Assembly (NCBI RefSeq): GCF_963920925.1
Contig: NZ_CAWUDI010000006.1
Location: 62,001-126,000 of the forward strand
Length of the DNA stretch: 64,000 nt
Reading direction: 5' to 3'
From: Rivularia sp963920925
Lineage (GTDB): Bacteria; Cyanobacteriota; Cyanobacteriia; Cyanobacteriales; Nostocaceae
Notes under the pieces: generated by a model
Seen by the model: the letters and a program-made list of their open reading frames with translations, nothing else
Told to the model about the DNA's origin: nothing
The model's database searches: none
Part shown: piece after piece, positions 1 through 7,831 of the stretch
Position numbering within the stretch: position 1 is the first letter of the stretch
How the letters are laid out: every line of letters begins with the position of its first letter
Position numbers and translations under genes: made by a program

Positions 1-507
1 AGAGTAGTATCCTTTCCTTTGAAGCCTTTAGGAGCATCAATTTTACTGATGACTTTTGCCGCTCAAAGAATGAAAAGTGGAGCTATAGACAAGCCAGGAG
101 GAATGTTAGTTGGTTGGGCACTAACGATATTATTGTTAGCAAGTACACCAGCTGTGGCCTATTTCTTGATTCAATCGCCTGTTGCACGGGTAGGTTATCC
201 TGATGTCGCTTTACTTGAATCGAAATCTGCAACCCTTGTTGCATTTGCAGATGAAACAAATGTAGCTAATATGTCAGATATAATTAGCGATACTGTTACA
301 CCTCAATTAAATCTAGGTGAAACAACATTAGCATTTAACCCCAGCAGTATAAATATTCCGCCTTATCTTTTACAAAGACCAGATACTATTCGTCGTCGGG
401 GCTTACGTTTAGAAGACTTTGTACCGAGTGCAGAAACTCTGCTATTAACTACAAGAGTTTGGGAAAGTTACTTGAATCAAGTCAATTCTTTCTTACGCCC
501 TCGATAG
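1..507 (+). CDS. Partial membrane protein, possible YdcF-like fragment
   Basis: The reading frame is open from the first base, so the true start is probably outside the window; a TTG at 19 is only the first possible start inside it. It encodes about 168 residues with one clear hydrophobic segment (about residues 37-60, ending in an alanine/proline-rich stretch). After it comes a polar region and a C-terminal stretch reading LEDFVPSAETLLLTTRVW. That tail resembles the end of cyanobacterial YdcF/DUF218 envelope proteins as I remember them. The DUF218 core expected between the membrane segment and the tail is not visible, so this may be an internally deleted or diverged copy. The family assignment is weak. 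Confidence 0.4.
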   Translation, partial: RVVSFPLKPLGASILLMTFAAQRMKSGAIDKPGGMLVGWALTILLLASTPAVAYFLIQSPVARVGYPDVALLESKSATLVAFADETNVANMSDIISDTVTPQLNLGETTLAFNPSSINIPPYLLQRPDTIRRRGLRLEDFVPSAETLLLTTRVWESYLNQVNSFLRPR

Positions 508-873
508 AACTATCTATATAGATAGCAAAATAGCAAAAAAATATACTAGGGTGTGGTAAGTGCCGTACTCTAGTTTTTGTTTAGCAGTTATCAGCTAGTA
601 TTCCGCCACATAAGTTTTGCGAGGTAAATTAAAGGTTCGTAGTAATGGCAAAGCCCTTAATTAGAGGATTGAAGTCCTCACTACAAACCCCTCGTAATTA
701 ATTTGTCATGGAAGCGAGACGCTCCCTTATTCTCAAAAGAAAATAGAAAGTTCGATTTGGTTCCTTACGACAAACGAGTAAAAATTATTCATTGATAATT
801 GTTCATTGATAACTGATAATTGAAGATCCGCACCTTGCGGTGAACGGGTGAAAATTGATAATTAATTGCTCGA
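508..873. other. Intergenic region with short dispersed repeats
   Basis: No gene was recognised. The stretch at 788-864 is built from variants of TTGATAATTGATAACTG, a repeat type that recurs throughout the window (for example 8955-9005 and 32980-33020). A second repeat-like block with 'aagtcctcactacaaac' lies at 645-700; a similar phrase occurs near 11650-11700 and 47515-47545. No convincing promoter or terminator was identified. Confidence 0.5.
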
Positions 874-2622
874 ATGTCAAAATCACGACGCTTTGTCAAA
901 CTTCTTGCTTATCTGCGCCCTCACTGGCGACCAACAGCTTTAGGTATTATCGCTTTACTCGTTGTTAATGGGTTGGGGGCTTACATACCCTTATTAATTC
1001 GAGATTGCGTTGATAAACTTTCGCAAAACTTCGATTACGGACAAATAATCCGCTACTCCATAATTATTGTTGCACTCAGTTCTTCAATGTGGCTGATCCG
1101 GATGGCTTCTCGTATCTGGATATTTGGTGTGGGAAGACAGGTAGAATTTGACCTTAAACAGCAGATTTTTGAACATTTGCTGAAACTGGAGCCTTCTTAT
1201 TTTGCTACTAATAAAGCTGGAGATTTAATTAGCCGTGCTACGAGTGATGTTGATAATATTCGACGGTTATTAGGGTTTGTAGTCTTGAGCTTTGCAAATA
1301 CTATGTTTGCTTATGCATTAACTTTACCGATCATGTTTTCTCTCAATCTGGAACTAGCCGGATTAGCATTAATACCTTATCCGATCATGTTCTTTATGGT
1401 ATTGCTATTTAGCGAGCGTCTCCGCAATCAGCAAACTTCAGTACAGGAAAATCTTTCGGATATCAGTAACCTGATTCAAGAAGATATTAGCGGTATTTCC
1501 TTAATAAAAATTTACGCTCAAGAAGATAACGAACGTCGCGCTTTTGCTAGACAAAATCACCAGCTATTAAAAGCTAACTTAAAATTAGCGCAAACGCGAA
1601 ATACTTTGTTTCCTTTAATTGGCGGATTGGCTAATATCAGTACGTTGATAATTATCTGGATCGGAGCAGGTAGAATTGGTTCGAGTTTGGAGGTGGGTGA
1701 TTTTGTAGCTTTATTGTTATATATTGAGCGCCTGATATTTCCTACAGCTTTACTGGGATTTACTATTACTGCTTATCAACGTGGTGAAGTTAGCGTCGAT
1801 CGCGTTGAATCAATTTTCAGCGTCGAACCCAAAATTAAAGATTACAGTAATTCAATTCAACTGTCGCGAGAGCAAATTAAAGGAGAATTAACCGCTAAAA
1901 ACCTCACATTTACTTATCCAGGAGCAGAAACTCCCGCGTTAGACAATGTTAATTTTAATATTACTCCAGGAGAAACAATCGCCATAGTAGGCGCTATCGG
2001 TTCGGGTAAATCAACCTTAGCTAATTGTTTACCGCGTTTATTAGATGTTGATAAAGGAGAATTATTTTTAGATGGAACGGATATTACAGAAATCGCTTTA
2101 ACTGACTTACGGGATGCGATCGCTTACGTTCCCCAAGACAGCTTTCTTTTTAGTACTACAATTAAAAATAATATCCGTTATGGCGATCCTTTAGCAGAAC
2201 AGCAAGAAGTTAAAACTGCTGCCGAATTATCGCAAATTAGTTCCGAAATAGCTAATTTTCCCAAACAATATGACACTTTAGTCGGCGAACGCGGAATTAC
2301 ACTTTCTGGCGGTCAAAGACAGCGTACAGCTTTAGCTAGAGCCATGTTGGTTGATGCTCCGGTACTGATTTTAGATGATGCACTTTCTAGCGTCGATAAT
2401 CAAACTGCCACACAAATCTTAAAAAATCTTTCGAGCGGAACCAAACGTAAAACAGTTGTTTTCATTACCCATCAATTATCTGCTGCTGCTGCTGCCGACC
2501 GAATTTTTGTCATGGAAAAAGGTAAAATCGTTCAAACTGGTACTCAAATAGAACTTTTACAAGAACCCGGACTTTACAGAGATTTATGGAGTCAGCATCA
2601 GGTAGAAGAGTTGCTGCATTAG
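874..2622 (+). CDS. ABC exporter, fused membrane and ATPase domains (MdlB-like)
   Basis: A half-transporter expected to dimerise and pump an unknown substrate (lipid, drug or peptide) out of the cytoplasm using ATP. The first 310 or so residues hold about six hydrophobic segments, the type I exporter membrane domain. The nucleotide-binding domain follows, with Walker A GAIGSGKST near residue 373, Q-loop 'YVPQDSF', signature LSGGQRQR near 476, Walker B VLILDDALSSVD near 495 and the H-loop histidine in 'FITHQLS'. Length (582 residues) is normal for MdlB/YheI-type proteins. No strong ribosome site precedes the ATG. The stop codon TAG lies at the edge of an AGCAGTTAGCAG repeat. No partner subunit is adjacent, so a homodimer is the simplest reading. 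The substrate cannot be inferred. Confidence 0.93.
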   Translation: MSKSRRFVKLLAYLRPHWRPTALGIIALLVVNGLGAYIPLLIRDCVDKLSQNFDYGQIIRYSIIIVALSSSMWLIRMASRIWIFGVGRQVEFDLKQQIFEHLLKLEPSYFATNKAGDLISRATSDVDNIRRLLGFVVLSFANTMFAYALTLPIMFSLNLELAGLALIPYPIMFFMVLLFSERLRNQQTSVQENLSDISNLIQEDISGISLIKIYAQEDNERRAFARQNHQLLKANLKLAQTRNTLFPLIGGLANISTLIIIWIGAGRIGSSLEVGDFVALLLYIERLIFPTALLGFTITAYQRGEVSVDRVESIFSVEPKIKDYSNSIQLSREQIKGELTAKNLTFTYPGAETPALDNVNFNITPGETIAIVGAIGSGKSTLANCLPRLLDVDKGELFLDGTDITEIALTDLRDAIAYVPQDSFLFSTTIKNNIRYGDPLAEQQEVKTAAELSQISSEIANFPKQYDTLVGERGITLSGGQRQRTALARAMLVDAPVLILDDALSSVDNQTATQILKNLSSGTKRKTVVFITHQLSAAAAADRIFVMEKGKIVQTGTQIELLQEPGLYRDLWSQHQVEELLH

Positions 2623-2696
2623 CAGTTAGCAGTGAGCAGTTAGCAGTTAGCGGGTTATTTTGATTTAATACTAACTATCAGCCGAAGCATAAAAAT

Positions 2697-2766
2697 GTTG
2701 GGCTACGACGCTTTAGTAAATTATTGACTGATGATTAAATCCGCACCTGCGTCTAACCCAATCTAC
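2697..2766. repeat. Palindromic intergenic repeat (TTGGGYTACGAC family)
   Basis: The left arm reads TGTTGGGCTACGACGC and the right arm GCGTCTAACCCAATCTAC, roughly complementary, around an AT-rich centre. A close relative lies at 39012-39090 (TGTTGGGTTACGACACG and CGTGTCTAACCCAACCTAC). Both sit just downstream of genes, so they may form stem-loops at transcript ends. Confidence 0.5.
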
Positions 2767-2774
2767 TAACTGAC

Positions 2775-3437
2775 TTAAAAAGCTCCTATACGGGCAAAAA
2801 TTACATAAATTGTTTTAAAAATTAACGATAGATCGTAGAATTGATGCCATTTTGTTTGATATTGCAAGTCTAGCTCGAATACTTGCTCGAAATCTTTAAT
2901 GTGAGAACGTCCGTTTACTTGCCATTCTCCTGTCAAGCCGGGTTTGACGTGCAAACGTTGCCAGTGATGCTCCGAGTAACGGCTTACCTCATCACCTGTG
3001 GGGGGACGAGTTCCAACCAAACTCATTTCACCTACAAAAACGTTCCAAAACTGAGGAAGTTCGTCTAAACTCGTGCTTCTCAGAAAACGTCCTACCTTTG
3101 TAACCCGAAAATCATTCTTACTTTTAAAAAAGTGTCCGTTAGCTTCATTTTGTACCTTCGATTTTAATTGTTCCGCATCCGAAACCATTGAACGAAATTT
3201 ACGAATGCGAAATGTACGTCCGTAAAGTCCATACCTTTCCTGTGCAAAAAAAATCGGACCGGGACTATCTATTTTGATGGCGATCGCGATCGGCAAAAAT
3301 ACAATCGCTAAAACCACAAAACCCACCATACTTCCTAAAATATCTAGAAAACGTTTAAATCTAGAATTTACTGAGGGATGAGGGGCAATTAGTGAAACCC
3401 AACTGTTAGAACCTGCACCTTTAACAATACTTATCAT
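2775..3437 (-). CDS. Small monotopic sugar-phosphate transferase (bacterial sugar transferase family)
   Basis: Predicted to transfer a sugar phosphate from a nucleotide sugar to undecaprenyl phosphate, the first membrane step of exopolysaccharide or glycan assembly. After a short leader there is one hydrophobic re-entrant helix (ILGSMVGFVVLAIVFLPIAI). The PF02397 core follows: 'IDSPGPIFFAQERYG', 'FRIRKFRSMV', the catalytic Asp-Glu pair in 'TSLDELPQFWNV', 'MSLVGTRPP', 'VKPGLTGEWQVNGRS'. The frame extends upstream to a TTG at 3458, but the ATG at 3437 (MISIVKGAG) is the better start, giving about 220 residues. That is the small single-domain form without the N-terminal four-helix region of WcaJ/WbaP. 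No other polysaccharide gene is adjacent, so the glycan is unknown. Confidence 0.9.
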   Translation of the reverse strand: MISIVKGAGSNSWVSLIAPHPSVNSRFKRFLDILGSMVGFVVLAIVFLPIAIAIKIDSPGPIFFAQERYGLYGRTFRIRKFRSMVSDAEQLKSKVQNEANGHFFKSKNDFRVTKVGRFLRSTSLDELPQFWNVFVGEMSLVGTRPPTGDEVSRYSEHHWQRLHVKPGLTGEWQVNGRSHIKDFEQVFELDLQYQTKWHQFYDLSLIFKTIYVIFARIGAF

Positions 3438-4107
3438 CGGTAATTGGAACGCAACCAAACTAAGTTTTAAGCGAGAAACGTATTCTTACGTAACAATACC
3501 TTGAATATAGACTTAGCTTTATGCGATCGAAAGTCTGCCCCCGTATATTTGCTGAATCTTCATTTATTTCATCAGAATAATCATTATTTATAAACTTTCG
3601 GTAAAGAATAATAATTCTCTCTTAAGATAGATGCATAAAAATTATTATGGCGAGTTAATCACCCGTGATGTTAAATTTTGCTACCTAGTTAATGCGTAAG
3701 CCTTGATGATTGTTTGATATATAGAATCTGTTTTACGTATCAAGTAGAACTTAGTCATTTAATTATTGATTTAGCGAATACTTTGGTTGTATGGTAAGGC
3801 TTATAATCTACAGAAAAATAATAACAATGCGGTCAAAAAGTAGTTTACGTGTAAGAGGTGATACAATTCCTCAAACATCTATAGTCGAGCCATTTGGATG
3901 AATATTTAATACATTAGCCGCTCATAAAAGGGAATTAATTATTCCTTGTCAACTCCCTTTATGTGCATTTCATTCAATGTTTTGGGAAACATGATTAATA
4001 GCATCCCTTTTAAGTGTAGTTACATAGGTACTACAAAATATTTCCATTGTGGTTAGGGATGAACGACAGCTCCACAGTGGTGCTATCTCAAAATTAAGGT
4101 GCTAAAA
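3438..4107. other. Intergenic region without recognised gene
   Basis: About 670 AT-rich bases between divergent genes. No open frame of substance, no obvious terminator and no known RNA was recognised. It presumably holds promoters for the sugar transferase (leftward) and the coiled-coil gene (rightward), but no box stands out. Confidence 0.4.
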
Positions 4108-4413
4108 ATGGTTATAACTGGAATAGACAAAGTAAAAGTAGGACGTTTAGAGTCGATAGTTGAGCAAATTGGCGAAGCCGTACTGGCTACTACTGAGACA
4201 ATAGAACGTCTTTCCGATAGAGTCGATAATTTAAGCGTACAAGTAGAAGAGCAGGGAAAGCAGATACAGCAGCAAGGTTATCAAATCTTGGCATTGTGCG
4301 ATGCCGTGCAAACTCTTGCAGAAGGGCAAGACAATTCCCTGCAAAGACTTACTCAATTAACGCAAACCCTAAACCGTTTGATGATAGTTTTGGAAACGGA
4401 AGATGAAGAGTAA
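4108..4413 (+). CDS. Small coiled-coil protein, unknown function
   Basis: A protein of about 101 residues, unknown to me by function. From residue 10 onward it is almost entirely heptad-patterned helix (SIVEQIGEAV, ETIERLSDRVDNLSVQVEEQGKQIQQQG, then TLAEGQDNSLQRLTQLTQTLN) with an acidic tail. It is therefore probably a soluble coiled-coil oligomer. I prefer the ATG at 4108, because AAGG lies about eight bases upstream; a GTG at 4099 would add three residues. It stands alone, with repeats after it. The composition is also seen in phage tail-fibre-like and scaffold proteins, but nothing nearby supports a phage origin. Confidence 0.65.
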   Translation: MVITGIDKVKVGRLESIVEQIGEAVLATTETIERLSDRVDNLSVQVEEQGKQIQQQGYQILALCDAVQTLAEGQDNSLQRLTQLTQTLNRLMIVLETEDEE

Positions 4414-4636
4414 TCAGCGATCAATTATCAATATTAGCGTTAGCGTTAGCGTGTCCGTTAGGACATAGCGTGACGCGGTAGCGTCATACAATTATCAATG
4501 AACAATTAAGTCGTTATGCTTTGTTAAATGCAAATCATCCTGCTTCGGAATTAAGCTGATAAGGAACGCTGCACCAATAAATATTTTTCTTATAACTACT
4601 TATAATTCACACCCGACGGGTGATGATTGATAATTG

Positions 4637-5359
4637 TTAACTGTTAATTGTCAATTGAGTTACGGCTATTTTTCCTGAAAAGCATATATCAACATCGCTA
4701 CCGGGGGTTCTCTCTCGACTGGCATATTCGCCTACGTAATAAAATTTATCGCCTTCGGTACGATAATTCACTGGCAGAGGTTTGTTACAAGGACGACAAA
4801 AAATGACTTCGGGTTCCGCTGCTTCTGGTGGAAGATGGGGTAAATTAACATTCCAAAAATTTCCTGATGGTAACGGACGATTAAATAAGTCAGCTAGAAG
4901 TTTAGCCGTCCATTTCGTTGATTTATCCCAGTTGAATTCCAAACCTGGTTTCTTGTATTGAGAAATTGCGATTCCTTGAATACCGTGCATTGCAGCTTCT
5001 CTAACCGCAGCTACAGTACCGGAAATATAAGAATCAACTCCCATGTTTCCTCCAGCGTTAATTCCCGAAAGTACCCATTTAATTTCGGGGCTAATATGGG
5101 AAATTGAAAGACGAACGCAATCTGCGGGAGTACCTGCGATCGCGTAGGCATTATCGGAGCGACGCTGTAATGTTAAGGGAGTGGAGGTAGTAACTTGATG
5201 TCCGCAACCGGATAAATGTCCTTGAGGAGCGGCGATAATAACTTTAGATAAAATTGTAGATAAAATATCAGATGAAATTGCTGATTTTTCTACAGCATTG
5301 AGCAAAGCTTGAATACCTGGAGCATCAATACCGTCGTCGTTGGTTAAAATCAAACTCAT
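4637..5359 (-). CDS. surE: 5'/3'-nucleotidase SurE
   Basis: Metal-dependent phosphatase that dephosphorylates nucleoside monophosphates, with a role in nucleotide balance and stress survival in other bacteria. The sequence opens with the SurE signature 'ILTNDDGIDAPGI', whose Asn-Asp-Asp residues (7-9) bind the metal. It continues with 'APQGHLSGCGH' and 'SGINAGGNMGVDSYISGTVAAVREA', which complete the metal site and fold. At 240 residues it is slightly shorter than typical (250-270). Its own ATG starts at 5359; only a weak AGGA-like site precedes it. No pcm or other stress partner is adjacent. The next gene on this strand is 375 bases away, so it is probably transcribed alone. Confidence 0.95.
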   Translation of the reverse strand: MSLILTNDDGIDAPGIQALLNAVEKSAISSDILSTILSKVIIAAPQGHLSGCGHQVTTSTPLTLQRRSDNAYAIAGTPADCVRLSISHISPEIKWVLSGINAGGNMGVDSYISGTVAAVREAAMHGIQGIAISQYKKPGLEFNWDKSTKWTAKLLADLFNRPLPSGNFWNVNLPHLPPEAAEPEVIFCRPCNKPLPVNYRTEGDKFYYVGEYASRERTPGSDVDICFSGKIAVTQLTINS

Positions 5360-5734
5360 AGAAATTATTAGTCCTGTTTCTTATTACTTTCTTGTTAATT
5401 GGAAGAATACAACAGCTATTCCGATTTTCAAGCATATCTGATAATTAGTTAATTTTGATATGAATTATAAAAAGCCCCCCTTTGTAAAGGGGGGTTGGGG
5501 GGATCTAAGTTTGTGGAATAAGCGGGTTTTTCGTTCTTCTTACATAGAGTAAAATAGATAAAAGTTACATCAAATCTGATTCATTACTTTGACTAAAATA
5601 GTTTTGTTCAGCACTATATATTAATAAAGACGTAGCAGTGCTACGTCTCTACAGGATTAATATGTATCGCTATTAAGGTGATGTATCAACCTTACAAAGA
5701 ATAAAAACTGTTCAAAAAAGAAAATTCAAAATTA
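5360..5734. other. Intergenic region with C-rich palindrome and short inverted repeat
   Basis: Contains a C-rich palindrome at 5474-5506 (CCCCCCTTTGTAAAGGGGGG followed by TTGGGGGGATC), one of five related copies in the window. A second hairpin lies at 5629-5652 (GACGTAGCAGTGCTACGTC). Either could end the leftward transcript from the carotenoid protein gene. No gene was seen. Confidence 0.5.
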
Positions 5735-6226
5735 TTAAACTTCACTACCCTGTTTGGGTTCTGCACCCATTGGGGCTACATAATCGCGGAAAAGACTCAT
5801 TTGTACGCCAAAATCTAAGGGCTTGATTTTATCCATTATTTCTTTCGATTGAGAAGACATTTCGTAGCCAGCAGGCATGGGGATAATAGTATTAGCATCC
5901 ATACCTTGAGCTAAACGATACCAAAATAGCAGCTTGGTTGTATCGCTCATTGAACCGTATTCGCGGGTATGTAGGGTGTCGGCTTTATTAATTAAATCCC
6001 GTTGTAATTGTAATTGTTCTTCGTGAGATAATTCTTTAACTTGATTGAATAAACCATCAGCAATTGCTGGAGAAACGGTACTAGCTCCAGGTGCGGCAGG
6101 TGTAATTGAATCACCCATTTCTTTGTAGATGAAATAGAACAAAGCAAGCTGCTCATCTACACCTAATTTTTGAATTGATTGAACTATTTCGCGAACTTTA
6201 GGGTCGTTAGTTTGTGTAGCTTCCAT
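5735..6226 (-). CDS. hcp: Helical carotenoid protein (stand-alone OCP N-terminal domain)
   Basis: A soluble keto-carotenoid-binding protein. It corresponds to the all-helical N-terminal half of orange carotenoid protein (OCP), used in cyanobacteria for photoprotection (singlet-oxygen quenching, and phycobilisome quenching in some members). Family features visible are 'LGVDEQLALFYFIYKEMGDSITPAAPG' (matching the OCP region with the conserved tyrosine), 'KADTLHTREYGSMSDTTKLLFWYRLAQGMD' (conserved Trp) and 'PAGYEMSS'. The protein ends at residue 163, without linker or NTF2-like C-terminal domain, so it is an HCP rather than a truncated OCP. No C-terminal-domain homologue is in the window. GGAG seven bases before the ATG supports the start. 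The HCP clade cannot be assigned by eye. Confidence 0.92.
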   Translation of the reverse strand: MEATQTNDPKVREIVQSIQKLGVDEQLALFYFIYKEMGDSITPAAPGASTVSPAIADGLFNQVKELSHEEQLQLQRDLINKADTLHTREYGSMSDTTKLLFWYRLAQGMDANTIIPMPAGYEMSSQSKEIMDKIKPLDFGVQMSLFRDYVAPMGAEPKQGSEV

Positions 6227-6545
6227 AATTTACTCCGATTGCAATAAAGTTATTTATCTATTAATTTCAACCGTATCAAAGTAACCTTGAGTATTTAACC
6301 CTACTGAAGACAGATGTATTGATATCGCAAAGAGTATTTATTCAATAAATAATTTCAACCAAGCGAGGTTTTCAAAAAGTGCAATTGTTTGAGATGAATT
6401 TTTTAATTTGTTTGTAGTAAGGGATTTAGCCTTATATATATCAAAGGATTTAAGCCCTTACTACGAACAATCAGAAACCCGGCTTTTCAATAAAAAAACC
6501 GGGTTTATTAATTCTTAGAAAGAATAAGCTAATTTCTATAATTTT
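6227..6545. other. Intergenic region with inverted repeats
   Basis: Holds the promoter side of the carotenoid protein gene and the 3' side of the DUF6335 gene. An imperfect inverted repeat lies at 6413-6465 ('gtagtaagggattta' and 'taagcccttactac'). The perfect stem at 6475-6506 is listed separately. Nothing else was recognised. Confidence 0.4.
6475..6506 (-). terminator. Probable terminator hairpin after the DUF6335 gene
   Basis: An eight-base perfect stem, AAACCCGG pairing with CCGGGTTT, encloses an AT-rich loop of about 16 bases. It lies 40-70 bases beyond the DUF6335 stop codon on the minus strand. No long T run follows the stem, so termination is inferred from position and pairing only. 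Confidence 0.5.
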
Positions 6546-6962
6546 TTACTTGGGGTGATTTCGATAATCTTCGGATGATTTAGGATCTAATTCCCAGCGC
6601 TCATCATCCCGTCTATCTAAAATATCGTTTGTTTGCAGGGGTTGTTTATCATCCATTTCCAAACCAACTGCTTTTCCTAATTCTTCCGTCACATTTTTAT
6701 CGGGAGTCGTAACGGTTCCACCAACTGCTTCATCACCAACAGCGTTTGCACCTTGCCAATAGGCATCAACATCACCCCCGGTTAATTCCGGGCTTGTTGC
6801 ATTATGCTCATGTAACTGCTCTTCTATTTCTCTTCCACCAATATTCATTCCCGGCTGTTGGCTAACTCCGGTTCCGTATGACTCAGTTATTTCTTGAGGT
6901 AAATCGCTAGCTTCAGCTTCGTTATTGATATTTTGCTCCTTTTTATTTTTAGGTTCGCTCAT
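6546..6962 (-). CDS. DUF6335 family protein
   Basis: A hydrophilic cyanobacterial protein of 138 residues with no known biochemical role. The first 60 residues are polar and low-complexity (MSEPKNKKEQNINNE...). The conserved block follows: 'ELTGGDVDAYWQGANAVGDEAVGGTV', 'TPDKNVTEELGKAVGLEM', 'NDILDRRDDERWELDPKSSEDY'. I recognise this as the DUF6335 core. There is no signal peptide, membrane segment or cysteine. The hydrophilic composition fits a stress protein, and the rightward neighbours (DUF2267, PfpI, SRPBCC) are stress-type genes, but it is on the opposite strand, sharing only the divergent 430-base region. Start chosen at the only upstream ATG. Confidence 0.85.
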   Translation of the reverse strand: MSEPKNKKEQNINNEAEASDLPQEITESYGTGVSQQPGMNIGGREIEEQLHEHNATSPELTGGDVDAYWQGANAVGDEAVGGTVTTPDKNVTEELGKAVGLEMDDKQPLQTNDILDRRDDERWELDPKSSEDYRNHPK

Positions 6963-7393
6963 TTGACTTTTAATAATGGTGCTTTATCACGATAGCTCAA
7001 TACTTTAAAATATTTCTCTTCCAAAAGAACTATAACTAAAGTTGTAAAAGAATATCTCCCTTACGAACGAAGTGAAATAGGTAATGGACGCATATCGTTG
7101 TAAATAATAATCCACATAAAAGCAACCTCACAGAATTAACTTAAGCTATGAGTCAACATCTAGTCGTTATTTCTAAAGAATATCTTTAATGTTGATTCAT
7201 CGCTTTTTATTTGAGTCATAGGTAATAGGGAGTAACAATCGGTAAAAGTCCAAAAAAGCTCAAGACAAGAAATAAATAAAATAATTTCGATTATTAATAG
7301 CAACATTTTAATTATAGATAAATAGCAATTAATTAAGATAAAAACTCTATAAAGGTGTTGAATTAAGTTGAAAATAAATAGGAGATATTTTGC
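6963..7393. promoter_or_regulatory. Divergent regulatory region between DUF6335 and DUF2267 genes
   Basis: An AT-rich space of 431 bases between two divergent genes that must hold both promoters. The clearest element is TAGGAGAT about eight bases before the DUF2267 ATG, a good ribosome site. No inverted operator or sigma-factor box could be assigned confidently. An apparent leftward frame through 7160-7438 is AT-rich hydrophobic sequence overlapping the DUF2267 start and is not taken as a gene. Confidence 0.4.
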
Positions 7394-7795
7394 ATGAAGT
7401 ACGACGAATTTATCAAACACGTCCAAAGCGTTGCTCAAGTTGATTCTCGCGAAAAAGGAGAAGCTGCAATTAAGGCGACATTAGAAGTTGTTAAAGAGCG
7501 AATTGTTGGCGATGAAGCTAAAGATTTAGCCGCACAATTACCAGAAGAAATCGCTCAATATTTGCGCGGACGTGAAGGTGAAAACGGTCAGCATTTTAAA
7601 GTTAAAGAATTTATCGAGCGGGTTAGTAAAAAAGAAGGTGTAGAACCCAACGATGCAGTAATGCATATCCGCGCTGTTTTTACAGTTCTGCAAAATGCGG
7701 TGTCACCTGGCGAATTCGCTAGTTTTAAACATAATTTTTCTGATGATTTTGGAGAAGTTTTCCCTAGCTTATCTGAAAGCGAAGCCTCTGCATAA
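7394..7795 (+). CDS. DUF2267 domain protein
   Basis: A small soluble helical protein of 133 residues, almost wholly one DUF2267 domain: 'YDEFIKHVQSVAQVDSREKGEAAIKATLEVVKERI', 'AKDLAAQLPEEIAQYLRG', 'FIERVSKKEGVEPNDAVMHIRAVFTVLQNAVSPGEF'. Biochemical function is unknown; family members are often found beside stress genes. TAGGAG supports the ATG. The next gene (PfpI fusion) begins 36 bases after the stop with its own AAGGA site, so the two are probably one operon, possibly continuing to the SRPBCC gene. Confidence 0.9.
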   Translation: MKYDEFIKHVQSVAQVDSREKGEAAIKATLEVVKERIVGDEAKDLAAQLPEEIAQYLRGREGENGQHFKVKEFIERVSKKEGVEPNDAVMHIRAVFTVLQNAVSPGEFASFKHNFSDDFGEVFPSLSESEASA

Positions 7796-7831
7796 TTTGA
7801 AAAATATAGTTGAAATTTACAAAGGAAAAAC

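Noticed and set aside
7160..7438. Leftward frame of 92 codons overlapping the DUF2267 start
   Set aside because: AT-rich hydrophobic translation, no ribosome site, overlaps a well-supported gene and its ribosome site.
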